Source: Chryseobacterium pennipullorum
GTDB lineage: Bacteria > Bacteroidota > Bacteroidia > Flavobacteriales > Weeksellaceae
DNA length: 64,000 nt
Assembly: GCF_003384725.1 (NCBI RefSeq)
Contig: NZ_QNVV01000011.1
Span: forward strand, 1-64,000
Direction: 5' to 3'
Position 1 is the stretch's first letter. Every line of letters starts with the position of its first letter. The notes under the pieces are model-generated. The model ran no database searches. It saw only the letters and a list, made by a program, of their open reading frames with translations, and was not told the origin of the DNA. Positions 25,153-33,126 of the stretch are shown one piece after another. The position numbers and the translations under genes were made by a program.

Positions 25153-25344
25153 TTAGCAACCTACAAACAGGGTATTTTGACGTACTCCGTCTTTCCAGGT
25201 TTCTTTATCATAACAGCCATTACCACCGTCTGTTGATACATATTGATAATCACCACCACCGACAATAGATTTAAGATCTTTTCTCTGTAATTTTTTGTTT
25301 TCTGCAGAAGAGAAATTTCCCTTCATTCCTTTTAGATTTTTCAT
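25153..25344 (-). CDS. RiPP precursor peptide with double-glycine leader
   Basis: A 63-residue precursor beginning MKNLKGMKG. A start 13 codons upstream (25383) is possible, but the Lys-rich MKNLK start is typical. The leader contains KKLQRKDLKSIVGG (17-30), the Bacteroidota/ComC-type pattern L-x-x-x-x-L-x-x-I-x-GG, so cleavage would follow G30 or G31. The ~33-residue core is rich in Asp, Gly, Thr and Lys with Cys at 44 and 63 and one Trp at 50. Asp, Glu, Lys and Thr residues (TDGG, DKETWKDG) could be cross-linked by the ATP-grasp enzyme. It is the first gene of the operon. No peptidase-exporter is in the window. Confidence 0.8.
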   Translation of the reverse strand: MKNLKGMKGNFSSAENKKLQRKDLKSIVGGGDYQYVSTDGGNGCYDKETWKDGVRQNTLFVGC

Positions 25345-25383
25345 TTTAATTGTTTTTTGAATTGAACAAATTTTGTTTGCCAT

Positions 25384-25958
25384 TTGATTATGGCTTGATT
25401 TAAATAATTCTTTTATCTACTTATACTGTACACTTATAAGGCTGATTTCAGAACATTTATCAACGTTGATGTTTTCAAAACTAGAAATTATTATATCCCT
25501 AAAATGTGAATCGTATTGCTTTTTTTTTGACAATCGTTTGTACATTTTTCTTTCAGACATTATTTTTAACACATTTATGTAAAGCATTAAAATGCTTTAC
25601 AGTCCGGAATAAAATTATAGGGGGAAGTAGTAAAATTTTAAGGTGTAACAGAGCAGATCTTACAAAATATTTCTATTGTACATATCTGTAAGGCTAGTTT
25701 TTTTGAAACATATTAGGGTAAGCGTATGGAGGTAACTGTCTTGATATCAATTCTTTAATTAAATGATGTTGATATGCAAAAAACTGAAGACTTAAGATAG
25801 GTAGAAATTTTTACAGAGCCTTATTGTGTTTCGCTAAGCAGTATTCGCGCTCCAATTGTATATCTATAATCATGAAACTGGCTGGAATTTTAAAGATTGT
25901 AATCCGATAATGTAAAGGAATAACGGTAATTTTACCGGCCCATTTTAAAAAATAGAGT
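25384..25958. other. long intergenic region upstream of the RiPP operon
   Basis: About 575 bases between the divergent RiPP operon and the DUF4303 gene. It has no convincing coding sequence; a 61-codon frame at 25506-25691 has poor composition. It holds the 12-base perfect palindrome ATCAACGTTGAT (25459-25470) and a ten-base inverted repeat GTAAAGCATT / AATGCTTTAC (25579-25600) without a T-run. Both are candidate operators for control of the operon. The length is unusual for this compact window. Confidence 0.5.
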
Positions 25959-26492
25959 ATGGATTTTGAGAATTTGAAAAACCAGATAGAAGAGGCTGCA
26001 AAAAAAGCTTTTATAGAAATGTTTGAGAAACATGGCGATGAAAACATTTATAGTTTTGCATTGTACAGTGATGAGGGGGCAATGACAGTGTGTCCGGCTT
26101 CCAATACGCTTACCGTATTAGAAGATCCGGATGAAGATGATGCTTTATATTACAAATACGAACCTGCAGAATGGACCTATGAAATGGAAGGGGCTGATGA
26201 TGAATTTAATGGGATATGCACGCAGCTTAGAGCAGAGCTGGAAAGTAATGAAAATTCTGGTGAATGGTTTGAGAGCTTCAGATCCCAGCTGTATGCTTCA
26301 TGTGTCGAAGTACTGGAAAAACTCAAAAATGAAAATTTTTTCAGGAACATAACCGGAAGAGATATTTTCCTTTTGTTTACTGTTTCAGATTATGAATTTG
26401 AAACAGAGGATCTGAGAGAGATCATTATCCGGCTCAACGATAATGAATATAGAACTGAATACCTGGAGTGGATGGACACGTGGGGCAGCTAA
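25959..26492 (+). CDS. DUF4303 domain-containing protein
   Basis: A 177-residue acidic soluble protein. The pattern EEAAKKAFIEMFEKHGDENIYSF at the N-terminus, with YSFALYSDEGAMTVCPASNT after it and the WTYE-x(n)-F motif, fits DUF4303. This family occurs as single-domain proteins and, in some genomes, near toxin systems as a possible immunity-type protein, but no toxin gene is adjacent here. It has no signal or membrane segment. It stands alone, divergent from the RiPP operon. The role is unknown. Confidence 0.7.
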   Translation: MDFENLKNQIEEAAKKAFIEMFEKHGDENIYSFALYSDEGAMTVCPASNTLTVLEDPDEDDALYYKYEPAEWTYEMEGADDEFNGICTQLRAELESNENSGEWFESFRSQLYASCVEVLEKLKNENFFRNITGRDIFLLFTVSDYEFETEDLREIIIRLNDNEYRTEYLEWMDTWGS

Positions 26493-26643
26493 AAGAGTCT
26501 TAAAGATATTTCCAAACTGATCGGTTTATCCTTTAAGAAAATATGAGCAGAATTGAAAAAGCTCGGATGATTAACGGGGAGAGGAAATTAAAATTATTAT
26601 TATAAGTATTACTTAATTATACCAACATTAGAAATTACCAATC

Positions 26644-27123
26644 ATGAATACACAACGATTTTATAAAAAAGAAGGAAGCCAATACGTTTTTAAAAACCAG
26701 CCGGTATTTATATCAGTGCTTGTGCTTATTTTTCTCGCTATTGGCGTGCTGACATTTAACAATGTAAGAATTCTCAGCCTAATTATTTTTGCCCTGGTGG
26801 TTATTATGGTCCTTAATTTTTTTGCTAAAAAATTTGTTATTGATACTGAGCGGCAGACCATTACAGGGAAAGCCAGTATTTTTGTTCCTGCCAAAACCTA
26901 TTCTTTCCAGGATTTTACCAATTTTGAAGTACTGGCCATGAAATATATGGGGTTTATTACCACCAATGTAATGCTGTCTATACACTTTGAAGTCAACGGC
27001 AAACACGAAAAACTGTCAATTGGACAGGCACTTACACGTAGAGAAATACAGAAAATGGTAAACGAGACGGAGGATATTATGAATATTAATACACCAGGCG
27101 ATGAACGTAACCGACCGCTATAG
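26644..27123 (+). CDS. two-helix membrane protein with C-terminal beta domain
   Basis: A 159-residue protein. Two membrane helices occur at ~22-39 and ~43-61, then a beta-rich cytosolic part (KKFVIDTERQTITGKASIF, KTYSFQDFTNFEV) as in bacterial PH-like membrane proteins, then a polar tail. Family unknown. Its 3' end overlaps the start of the next gene by 23 bases in another frame, so both are translationally linked. The next protein has the same layout, which suggests an ancient duplication or partner pair. Confidence 0.65.
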   Translation: MNTQRFYKKEGSQYVFKNQPVFISVLVLIFLAIGVLTFNNVRILSLIIFALVVIMVLNFFAKKFVIDTERQTITGKASIFVPAKTYSFQDFTNFEVLAMKYMGFITTNVMLSIHFEVNGKHEKLSIGQALTRREIQKMVNETEDIMNINTPGDERNRPL

Positions 27124-27619
27124 GTTTCAGGATAACGGAAGTGAAATCAGCTTTATGCCTAATTACAGTTTTCTCCGGGCTTTGGTATGGTGGCTTCTAT
27201 TGGGTGTTCTTGCCTTTGCGGGAATAACATATTATTATGCCGGAGAATGGTCAGGAGCATATTATAAATTTGCACTGATCGTCTGGGGAGCTTATATGGC
27301 TTATTTTTTATCTGATCTTATTTTCCGCGTTCCTGTGAAGTATATTTTTGACAAATCAGAAAAGTGTATTTACAGAAAACTCTTTTTCTCAAAGAAGATC
27401 ATGAATTTTGATGAAATGGTTTACTTCATCAATGATGAAATGGGAGGATATTATTATGCTATCGGGCAAAAGAAAAACCAGTTTGTGAAAAATTATAAGA
27501 TCAGCAATTACTTCTCAGGTTCCAAAGCTTCCGGAAGGAGAGAGGCTGAGTATATTGAGAAAATACTATGTCCGGTACTTGAAGCGGTGGGAATTCCTGT
27601 TAACAGTGAGCAGCCATAA
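27101..27619 (+). CDS. two-helix membrane protein, partner of the preceding gene
   Basis: A 172-residue protein. The N-terminal ~20 residues are polar, and helices lie at ~28-46 and ~55-75. They are followed by VKYIFDKSEKCIYRKLFFSKK, the same aromatic/charged beta pattern as in the upstream protein, and a helical C-terminus. Function unknown. It starts inside the preceding gene (23-base overlap). The pair forms one two-gene unit, with the hairpin at 27687-27719 downstream, about 70 bases after its stop. Confidence 0.65.
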   Translation: MNVTDRYRFQDNGSEISFMPNYSFLRALVWWLLLGVLAFAGITYYYAGEWSGAYYKFALIVWGAYMAYFLSDLIFRVPVKYIFDKSEKCIYRKLFFSKKIMNFDEMVYFINDEMGGYYYAIGQKKNQFVKNYKISNYFSGSKASGRREAEYIEKILCPVLEAVGIPVNSEQP

Positions 27620-27686
27620 GGGGCAAAAAATGCCGTAACCATCTTCATTGTCAGATACTGACTGTTATTAACAAATCTCCAACAAA

Positions 27687-27719
27687 AACCCGGGCTGTTT
27701 CTAAGAAACAGCCCGGGTT
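27687..27719. terminator. strong terminator between convergent units
   Basis: Sixteen-base perfect GC-rich stem (27687-27702 with 27704-27719) and a one-base centre. TTTTTGTT follows on the minus strand, serving the transketolase genes. On the plus strand the tail is weaker. Confidence 0.85.
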
Positions 27720-27738
27720 ATATAGTGGCAGCTGATGA

Positions 27739-28686
27739 TTAATCAGCTAATATTCGCTTTACAGCTTCTTTCACTGCTGCTGCATCAATCTTGTACTTCT
27801 TCATCAGTTCTGCAGGGGTTGCAGACTCTCCGAAAGTATCATTTACAGCTACGAACTCCTGTCTTGTAGGTCTTCTTCTTGCAAGCATCCCTGCAACAGA
27901 CTCTCCTAGACCACCCAGGTAGTTGTGTTCCTCAGCGGTTACTATTTTACCTGTTTTTTCAACAGACTTTATAATAATCTCTTCATCAAGCGGCTTGATC
28001 GTGTGGATGTTGATTACCTCACATGAAATACCTTCTTTCTCAAGCTCTTCGGCAGCAACAAGAGATTCCCATACAAGGTGTCCTGTGGCAACGATTGTCA
28101 CATCAGTTCCTTCCTGAAGCATAATTCCTTTTCCGATTTCGAAAGGCATATCTTCGGGAATAAATACAGGAACAGTAGGTCTTCCGAATCTTAAATATAC
28201 AGGACCTTCATAATCAGCAATAGCAATAGTGGCCGCTTTGGTCTGGTTGTAATCACAAGGATTGATAACCGTCATCCCAGGAAGCATTTTCATCATCCCA
28301 ATATCTTCAAGCACCTGGTGTGTAGCACCATCCTCACCTAAAGTAAGACCGGCGTGAGATGCACAGATTTTTACATTCTTCCCGGAGTATGCAATAGACT
28401 GACGGATCTGGTCATATACTCTCGAAGTAGAGAAATTGGCAAAAGTCCCTGTGAACGGAATCTTCCCCGTAATGCTAAGTCCTGCAGCCAGTCCCATCAT
28501 ATTCGCTTCTGCGATACCTACCTGAAAGAATCTTTCTGGCGCCTTTTCAATGAATTTCTCCATTTTCAAAGAACCGATAAGGTCCGCACAAAGTGCTACT
28601 ACATTAGGATTTTTGTCAGCAAGTTCAGCTAATCCGGCTCCGAATCCTGAACGAGTGTCTTTTTTTTCTGTATATGTATATTTCAT
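27739..28686 (-). CDS. transketolase, C-terminal subunit
   Basis: A 315-residue subunit holding the pyrimidine-binding and C-terminal domains of a split transketolase (pentose phosphate pathway; two-carbon transfer using thiamine diphosphate). Start 28686 ([16 protein letters not shown]) is preferred to one ten codons upstream. Motifs: [19 protein letters not shown], with the Glu that activates the TPP ring (~72); the [13 protein letters not shown] segment; YLRFGRP; and a C-terminal Rossmann-like domain. It partners with the N-terminal subunit gene 105 bases upstream on the same strand. The split form is known in archaea and many Bacteroidota. Confidence 0.9.
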   Translation of the reverse strand: MKYTYTEKKDTRSGFGAGLAELADKNPNVVALCADLIGSLKMEKFIEKAPERFFQVGIAEANMMGLAAGLSITGKIPFTGTFANFSTSRVYDQIRQSIAYSGKNVKICASHAGLTLGEDGATHQVLEDIGMMKMLPGMTVINPCDYNQTKAATIAIADYEGPVYLRFGRPTVPVFIPEDMPFEIGKGIMLQEGTDVTIVATGHLVWESLVAAEELEKEGISCEVINIHTIKPLDEEIIIKSVEKTGKIVTAEEHNYLGGLGESVAGMLARRRPTRQEFVAVNDTFGESATPAELMKKYKIDAAAVKEAVKRILAD

Positions 28687-28791
28687 TTTTACTAAAGTTT
28701 TTGATAAGTGATTCATGATGGTCTACAATAGTTTATATTCTGAAAAACCATCCAAATTCATCATGTATCGTTGATAGTGTATCTTTTATGA

Positions 28792-29643
28792 TTAATAGTC
28801 AGCAGGAGCTTCTAAATACAATTGCTTGAATGCCGTATCCAGCTGCTCATCATTAGGAGCCTTACCATGCCATGAATGAGTTCCCATCATATAGTCTACA
28901 CCGTACCCCATTTCTGTATGAAGAATAATAGCTACCGGTTTTCCTTTTCCGGTTTCTGTTTTGGCTCTCTCAAGAATACCAATGACCGCTTCAAGATCGT
29001 TACCGTTTTTCTCTTCCAAAACGATCCATCCAAAAGCTTCAAGCTTTGCATGAAGATTTCCAAGGCTTAATACATCATCAGTATCTCCGTCAATCTGGCG
29101 CCCGTTGTAATCAATCGTAGAAATAATGTTGTCTACTTTTTTAGCTGCTGCATACATCAGTGCTTCCCAGATCTGACCTTCCTGAAGTTCACCATCTCCG
29201 TGAAGTGAGTAAACAAGAGATTGATCTCCATCCAGCTTTTTACCTTGTGCAACACCAAGAGCAACTGACAGACCCTGTCCAAGAGATCCTGAAGCGATTC
29301 TTATTCCCGGAAGACCTTCATGGGTAGTAGGGTGACCCTGCAATCTTGAATCCAGCTTTCTGAACGTTCTCAGCTCGTCTACCGGAAAGAAGCCGAATCT
29401 CGCCAGTGTGGAGTAGAATACCGGAGAAATGTGCCCATTGGATAGATAAAAATGATCTTCATTTTTGCCCTCCATCGTGAAAGGAAGATGATAGTTCATT
29501 ACCTTTCCGTAAAGCGCTGTGAAGTATTCTGTACAACCTAAACTACCGCCCGGGTGTCCTGAATTGACAGCATGAACCATTCTTAAAATGTCTCTTCTGA
29601 TCTGCGTAGCAAGAGATTTTAACTCTTCAATACTTTTACTCAT
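28792..29643 (-). CDS. transketolase, N-terminal subunit
   Basis: A 283-residue subunit with the TPP pyrophosphate-binding domain. Start 29643 (MSKSIEELKSLA) is preferred to a start eight codons upstream. Motifs: VNSGHPGGSLGCTEYF (~25-40), SLGQGLSVALGVAQG, and the TPP/Mg motif GDGELQEGQIWEAL (~152) continuing to IIS-TIDYNGRQIDG, with the Asn ligand. The combined length with the downstream subunit (598) matches a somewhat compact single-chain transketolase. The minus-strand box TAAATTTG at 29665-29672 lies 21 bases upstream of the start. Confidence 0.9.
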   Translation of the reverse strand: MSKSIEELKSLATQIRRDILRMVHAVNSGHPGGSLGCTEYFTALYGKVMNYHLPFTMEGKNEDHFYLSNGHISPVFYSTLARFGFFPVDELRTFRKLDSRLQGHPTTHEGLPGIRIASGSLGQGLSVALGVAQGKKLDGDQSLVYSLHGDGELQEGQIWEALMYAAAKKVDNIISTIDYNGRQIDGDTDDVLSLGNLHAKLEAFGWIVLEEKNGNDLEAVIGILERAKTETGKGKPVAIILHTEMGYGVDYMMGTHSWHGKAPNDEQLDTAFKQLYLEAPADY

Positions 29644-29664
29644 TATATCTGATTTATTTGCACG

Positions 29665-29672
29665 CAAATTTA
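29665..29672 (-). promoter_or_regulatory. TAnnTTTG box of the transketolase genes
   Basis: The minus strand reads TAAATTTG, 21 bases before the start at 29643. Confidence 0.55.
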
Positions 29673-29698
29673 CAATTTTTTAGCGGCTTATGGAAATG

Positions 29699-29726
29699 CA
29701 AAAATCCGGATTCACAATCCGGATTT
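29699..29726 (-). terminator. terminator of the exported-protein gene at 29752-30270
   Basis: Eleven-base stem AAATCCGGATT / AATCCGGATTT (29702-29726), followed on the minus strand by TTTTTGC. Confidence 0.8.
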
Positions 29727-29751
29727 CAGGTAGAATGATATTTCCCTGCTT

Positions 29752-30270
29752 TTAACAGCCTTCATTAAGGTAAACTGAAATTTCAGTAACAATATTATTA
29801 ATGAATTTAAAAGATAAGTGTGTTCCCGCCTGGCTGTCTTCCAGAGTAAAATAGCCGGAGTCTTTTACCGGCTTATTATTTTTGTCCCAATCCGGACGAA
29901 CCGCGAAGCTGGGATAATTTCTGTACGCGTTGATAAGGTCTTCTTTTGTGCTTCCTACTCCGATTCCACTTTTGGTTTTGAACTTTTTACTGGTCGTAGT
30001 CATATAAGTAATGGAAGGAACACTTGGGTTAGCCTCATTGATATAATTGTCAAAAAGATCGATTTGGATGCTTTCACCATTATATTTTACAATATTTCTT
30101 TTCTCTCCGTCTGATTTCTTCAGAGTGATGCCGGCAATTTTTTCGACTTCTGCTTTTGGCATAAATACTTTATAAGGCCCAATCCTCAAGGTAGATACTT
30201 CAAAGCTTTCCTGGGCATTGACCAGACCGAACGCCATGGTTATTGTGAAAAATAAAATAATTTTTTTCAT
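29752..30270 (-). CDS. hypothetical exported protein
   Basis: A 172-residue protein with a clear signal peptide (MKKIILFFTITMAFGLVNAQ, cleaved after residue ~19-20). The start at 30270 is used because earlier in-frame codons precede the signal. The mature part has FMPKAEVEKIAGITLKKSD and SGIGVGSTKEDLINAYRNYP, a two-lobed pattern seen in small periplasmic domains that read K-x-G-x-x-x-x-D-x-x-x-x-Y. I do not recognise a named family. A late Cys is at the terminal residue. It is monocistronic, with its own terminator. Confidence 0.65.
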   Translation of the reverse strand: MKKIILFFTITMAFGLVNAQESFEVSTLRIGPYKVFMPKAEVEKIAGITLKKSDGEKRNIVKYNGESIQIDLFDNYINEANPSVPSITYMTTTSKKFKTKSGIGVGSTKEDLINAYRNYPSFAVRPDWDKNNKPVKDSGYFTLEDSQAGTHLSFKFINNIVTEISVYLNEGC

Positions 30271-30670
30271 AGTTTTTAATGCTGTTATTTTGTTTTTAAG
30301 ATGAATGAGAAAGAGTATATAATCACCTTCAAAGATAACAAAATAGGGCAATCAGAAGAATGGATATTGGTCTCTATATAATATTATGATATGATACCTC
30401 ATATAAATATCAGTATGCAGACGATTTTTACTATTTCCTAAACAAGGACAGGTTGAAATTTAAAACTTACATTAAATTATTAATAACTGTTAATTTTTTA
30501 CAGTTATATCAATAACTTTGTTGTTTTCGTGAATAATGTGTATTTTTTTATCGTAATATTGTTTAGATTTCATTACTTTTATAACTCATTTAAATTAAAT
30601 CACTGTTTTTTGAATTTGTGATTTTTTTAAATATACTCCGACTTTTAAAAAAAATCTAAACATCATAAAT
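30271..30670. other. AT-rich divergent promoter region
   Basis: About 400 bases between two divergent secreted-protein genes. It is strongly AT-rich. A box TAACTTTG at 30513-30520 fits the -7 consensus for the plus strand but lies 150 bases before the metalloprotease start, implying a long leader or another promoter closer in. No RNA gene or ORF is supported. Confidence 0.4.
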
Positions 30671-32908
30671 ATGAAAACGAAACAACTCGTTTATCTGGGG
30701 ATTTTCTTTTTATCCGTATCCTTTGTAAAGGCTCAGGACTTTTTTACGGCAACCAGTGAAAGGTCCATAAAAGTAAATCCTAAGAACAGGACCGTCCAAC
30801 CTGAAAAGTTTCTCACGTATACTTTGGATGTTGCGGGAATGAAAAACTATTTTCATTCAGTTCCACAACTGAATGACAGTGATCGTAAAAACAATGCTCC
30901 CATTATTGTACTGCCAATGCCTGACGGTACAAAAGCCAAATTCCGGATCTGGAAATCTTCAGTAATGGCTCCGAAATTAGCCAGCCAGTTTCCTCAATTA
31001 ATAACTTTGACAGGACAAGGGGTTGATGATCCATATGCTACGATAAAACTCGACCTTACAGAGCTGGGATTCCATGCGCAGATAAAATCTGTGGTAACCG
31101 GAGATATTTATATTGATCCGTACGCAAAACTGGATCTTAACAATTATATCATTTACAAAAAAAGTGACTTAATTGATAAAAAACAGAGATCTTGTGAAGT
31201 AAAAGATGAAGACGATTCTCCGTTAGGAAAAAAAAACGCTCAAAAAACCATAACACCAAGCGTAGGAAATCAAATTAGAGTGTTCAGGTTTGCAGTGGCT
31301 TGTACCAACCAATACGCAAAAGCCGCTACAGGATCTCCTACTCCTACAGTAGCACAGACTTTATCAGCTATTGTGACGACGGTAAACAGGGTGAATGGAG
31401 TGTATGAGCAGGAAGTGGCTTCAAGATTGATATTGGTGGATAATGAAACCAATATTATTTTTACAAATGCTGCTACCGATCCTTTTACAGGAAATAATAA
31501 TGCAGATATCTTAATTGATGAAAGCCAGATACAGATCGATACAAAAATCGGAAATGCCAATTACGATATAGGTCATACTTTCAGCACAGGTGGAGGTGGA
31601 TTGGCCGGGTTGGGAGTGATATGCAACAATGCGTACAAGGCAAGTGGAATTACCGGTTCATACAACCCTGTCGGAGATCCTTATGATATTGATTATGTAG
31701 CCCATGAAGTAGGGCATCAGTTTGGAGGTCCACACACTTTTAATGCAACCACGTCAGGCTGTGGTGGAGGCAATCGCAATGCAGCCACTGCAGTAGAACC
31801 GGGAAGTGGTATTACCATTATGGCTTATGCCGGTCTCTGTGGATCAACAAACAACTTAGCAGCCAACAGTATCCCTATTTTCCATACCAGATCATTCCAG
31901 TCTATCACAACGAAAGTTCAGTCAACAACATGCCAGGTGACAACTCCTTCTAACAATTTTGCACCTACCGTCAATGCGGGTGATAACTATACAATACCCA
32001 AAAGTACACCCTTCAGATTAGAAGGATATGCTACAGATATAGACAATAATTCACTTACTTATTGTTGGGAGCAGAATGATGTGGGTCCTGCAGGTGACTG
32101 GAATGCACCGACATTAAATGCACCGATATTCAGATCATATGCTCCTGTCACAGAGCCTTACAGATATTTTCCAAAACTCACAGATGTGATCAATGGTACT
32201 GTATCCAAAGGAGAATTTAAACCTTCTTATGCCAGAACCATGGAGTTCAGACTGACTGTAAGAGATAATAATGCAGGATGTGCCGGGGTAGCCAATGATG
32301 ATGTTACGATTACGGTAAATGGGAATTCGGGACCTTTCAATGTAACCGCTCCTGCTACAGCGGTAAACTGGGAGGGTAATTCTACTCAGACGATAACGTG
32401 GGATGTAGCGAATACAAATGCTTTTCCTGTGAATTGTGCTACTGTAAATATTTACCTGTCAACAGATGGAGGTCTTACATATCCTACGATCATCTTAAGT
32501 TCCACTGCGAATGATGGCTCCGAAACCATTACAATTCCTAATGTGGCTACCACAAAAGCAAGAATTATGGTAGCTGCCGAGACGAATGTCTTCTATAACA
32601 TTAACCCTGTTAACTTTACAATTACCCAGACTTTAGGAGTAGATGAAGTTGCTGCCAATAACGATGCATTTGCTGTATACCCAAATCCAAGCAACGGACT
32701 TCTGAATATCAAATTTAACAATCAGAATGAAGTTTATGATGTTATAGTATATGATGTAAGTGGAAAGCTTGTTTTCAGCAAAATGAATAATAATGTAAAT
32801 GGAGACCGCACAGGAACATTTAATTTAACCCACCTTGTAAAAGGGAATTACCTGGTTAAGATCAAAAGCAAGAATATGGATAAAACCGTTAAATGGATTA
32901 AAGAATAA
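30671..32908 (+). CDS. secreted reprolysin-like metalloprotease with T9SS sorting tail
   Basis: A 745-residue exported zinc protease. Signal peptide: residues ~1-21 (MKTKQLVYLGIFFLSVSFVKA). A propeptide-like region runs to ~200. The catalytic metzincin domain carries HEVGHQFGGPH (H345, E346, H349, H355), with a Met-turn at GITIMAYAGLC. Beta-sandwich modules follow (~435-655; PTVNAGDNYTIPKSTPF, ATAVNWEGNSTQTITWDV). The last ~75 residues are a type A T9SS C-terminal signal (YPNPSNGLLNIKF ... GKLVF ... GNYLVKIKS), so the protein crosses the outer membrane by the type IX system and is released or anchored. Length and order match other flavobacterial exoproteases. Confidence 0.93.
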   Translation: MKTKQLVYLGIFFLSVSFVKAQDFFTATSERSIKVNPKNRTVQPEKFLTYTLDVAGMKNYFHSVPQLNDSDRKNNAPIIVLPMPDGTKAKFRIWKSSVMAPKLASQFPQLITLTGQGVDDPYATIKLDLTELGFHAQIKSVVTGDIYIDPYAKLDLNNYIIYKKSDLIDKKQRSCEVKDEDDSPLGKKNAQKTITPSVGNQIRVFRFAVACTNQYAKAATGSPTPTVAQTLSAIVTTVNRVNGVYEQEVASRLILVDNETNIIFTNAATDPFTGNNNADILIDESQIQIDTKIGNANYDIGHTFSTGGGGLAGLGVICNNAYKASGITGSYNPVGDPYDIDYVAHEVGHQFGGPHTFNATTSGCGGGNRNAATAVEPGSGITIMAYAGLCGSTNNLAANSIPIFHTRSFQSITTKVQSTTCQVTTPSNNFAPTVNAGDNYTIPKSTPFRLEGYATDIDNNSLTYCWEQNDVGPAGDWNAPTLNAPIFRSYAPVTEPYRYFPKLTDVINGTVSKGEFKPSYARTMEFRLTVRDNNAGCAGVANDDVTITVNGNSGPFNVTAPATAVNWEGNSTQTITWDVANTNAFPVNCATVNIYLSTDGGLTYPTIILSSTANDGSETITIPNVATTKARIMVAAETNVFYNINPVNFTITQTLGVDEVAANNDAFAVYPNPSNGLLNIKFNNQNEVYDVIVYDVSGKLVFSKMNNNVNGDRTGTFNLTHLVKGNYLVKIKSKNMDKTVKWIKE

Positions 32909-32935
32909 TAAACCATAATATATCAACCATTCATT

Positions 32936-32970
32936 AAGGCTGTTTCATTACTGAAGCAGCCTTTTGTTTT
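32936..32970 (+). terminator. terminator of the metalloprotease gene
   Basis: Twelve-base stem AAGGCTGTTTCA / TGAAGCAGCCTT with one wobble pair (32936-32963), then TTGTTTT. Confidence 0.8.
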
Positions 32971-33036
32971 GGTGAAAGTTGTTGGTATTATTATGCTGGC
33001 CGATACTCTCCAGCATAAAAACCGGCCGGAGAGTGC

Positions 33037-33067
33037 AAAAAAGAGGAACAATTTCTTATTCCTCTTT
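33037..33067 (-). terminator. terminator of the symporter gene
   Basis: AAAGAGGAA / TTCCTCTTT stem (33040-33067), followed on the minus strand by TTTTTTGC. Confidence 0.7.
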
Positions 33068-33126
33068 ATTAATATTGTTATGAGATCCTTGCTACTGGCA
33101 ATTAATCAGCCAGGATGGGCATCTAT

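Noticed and set aside
25506..25691. 61-residue frame near the RiPP operon, considered as a second precursor
   Set aside because: No leader signature or double glycine; unusual composition and no promoter.
27739..29643. Split transketolase as a frameshifted gene
   Set aside because: The two halves are separated by ~105 non-coding bases, each with a proper start and stop; split transketolase is a known natural form.
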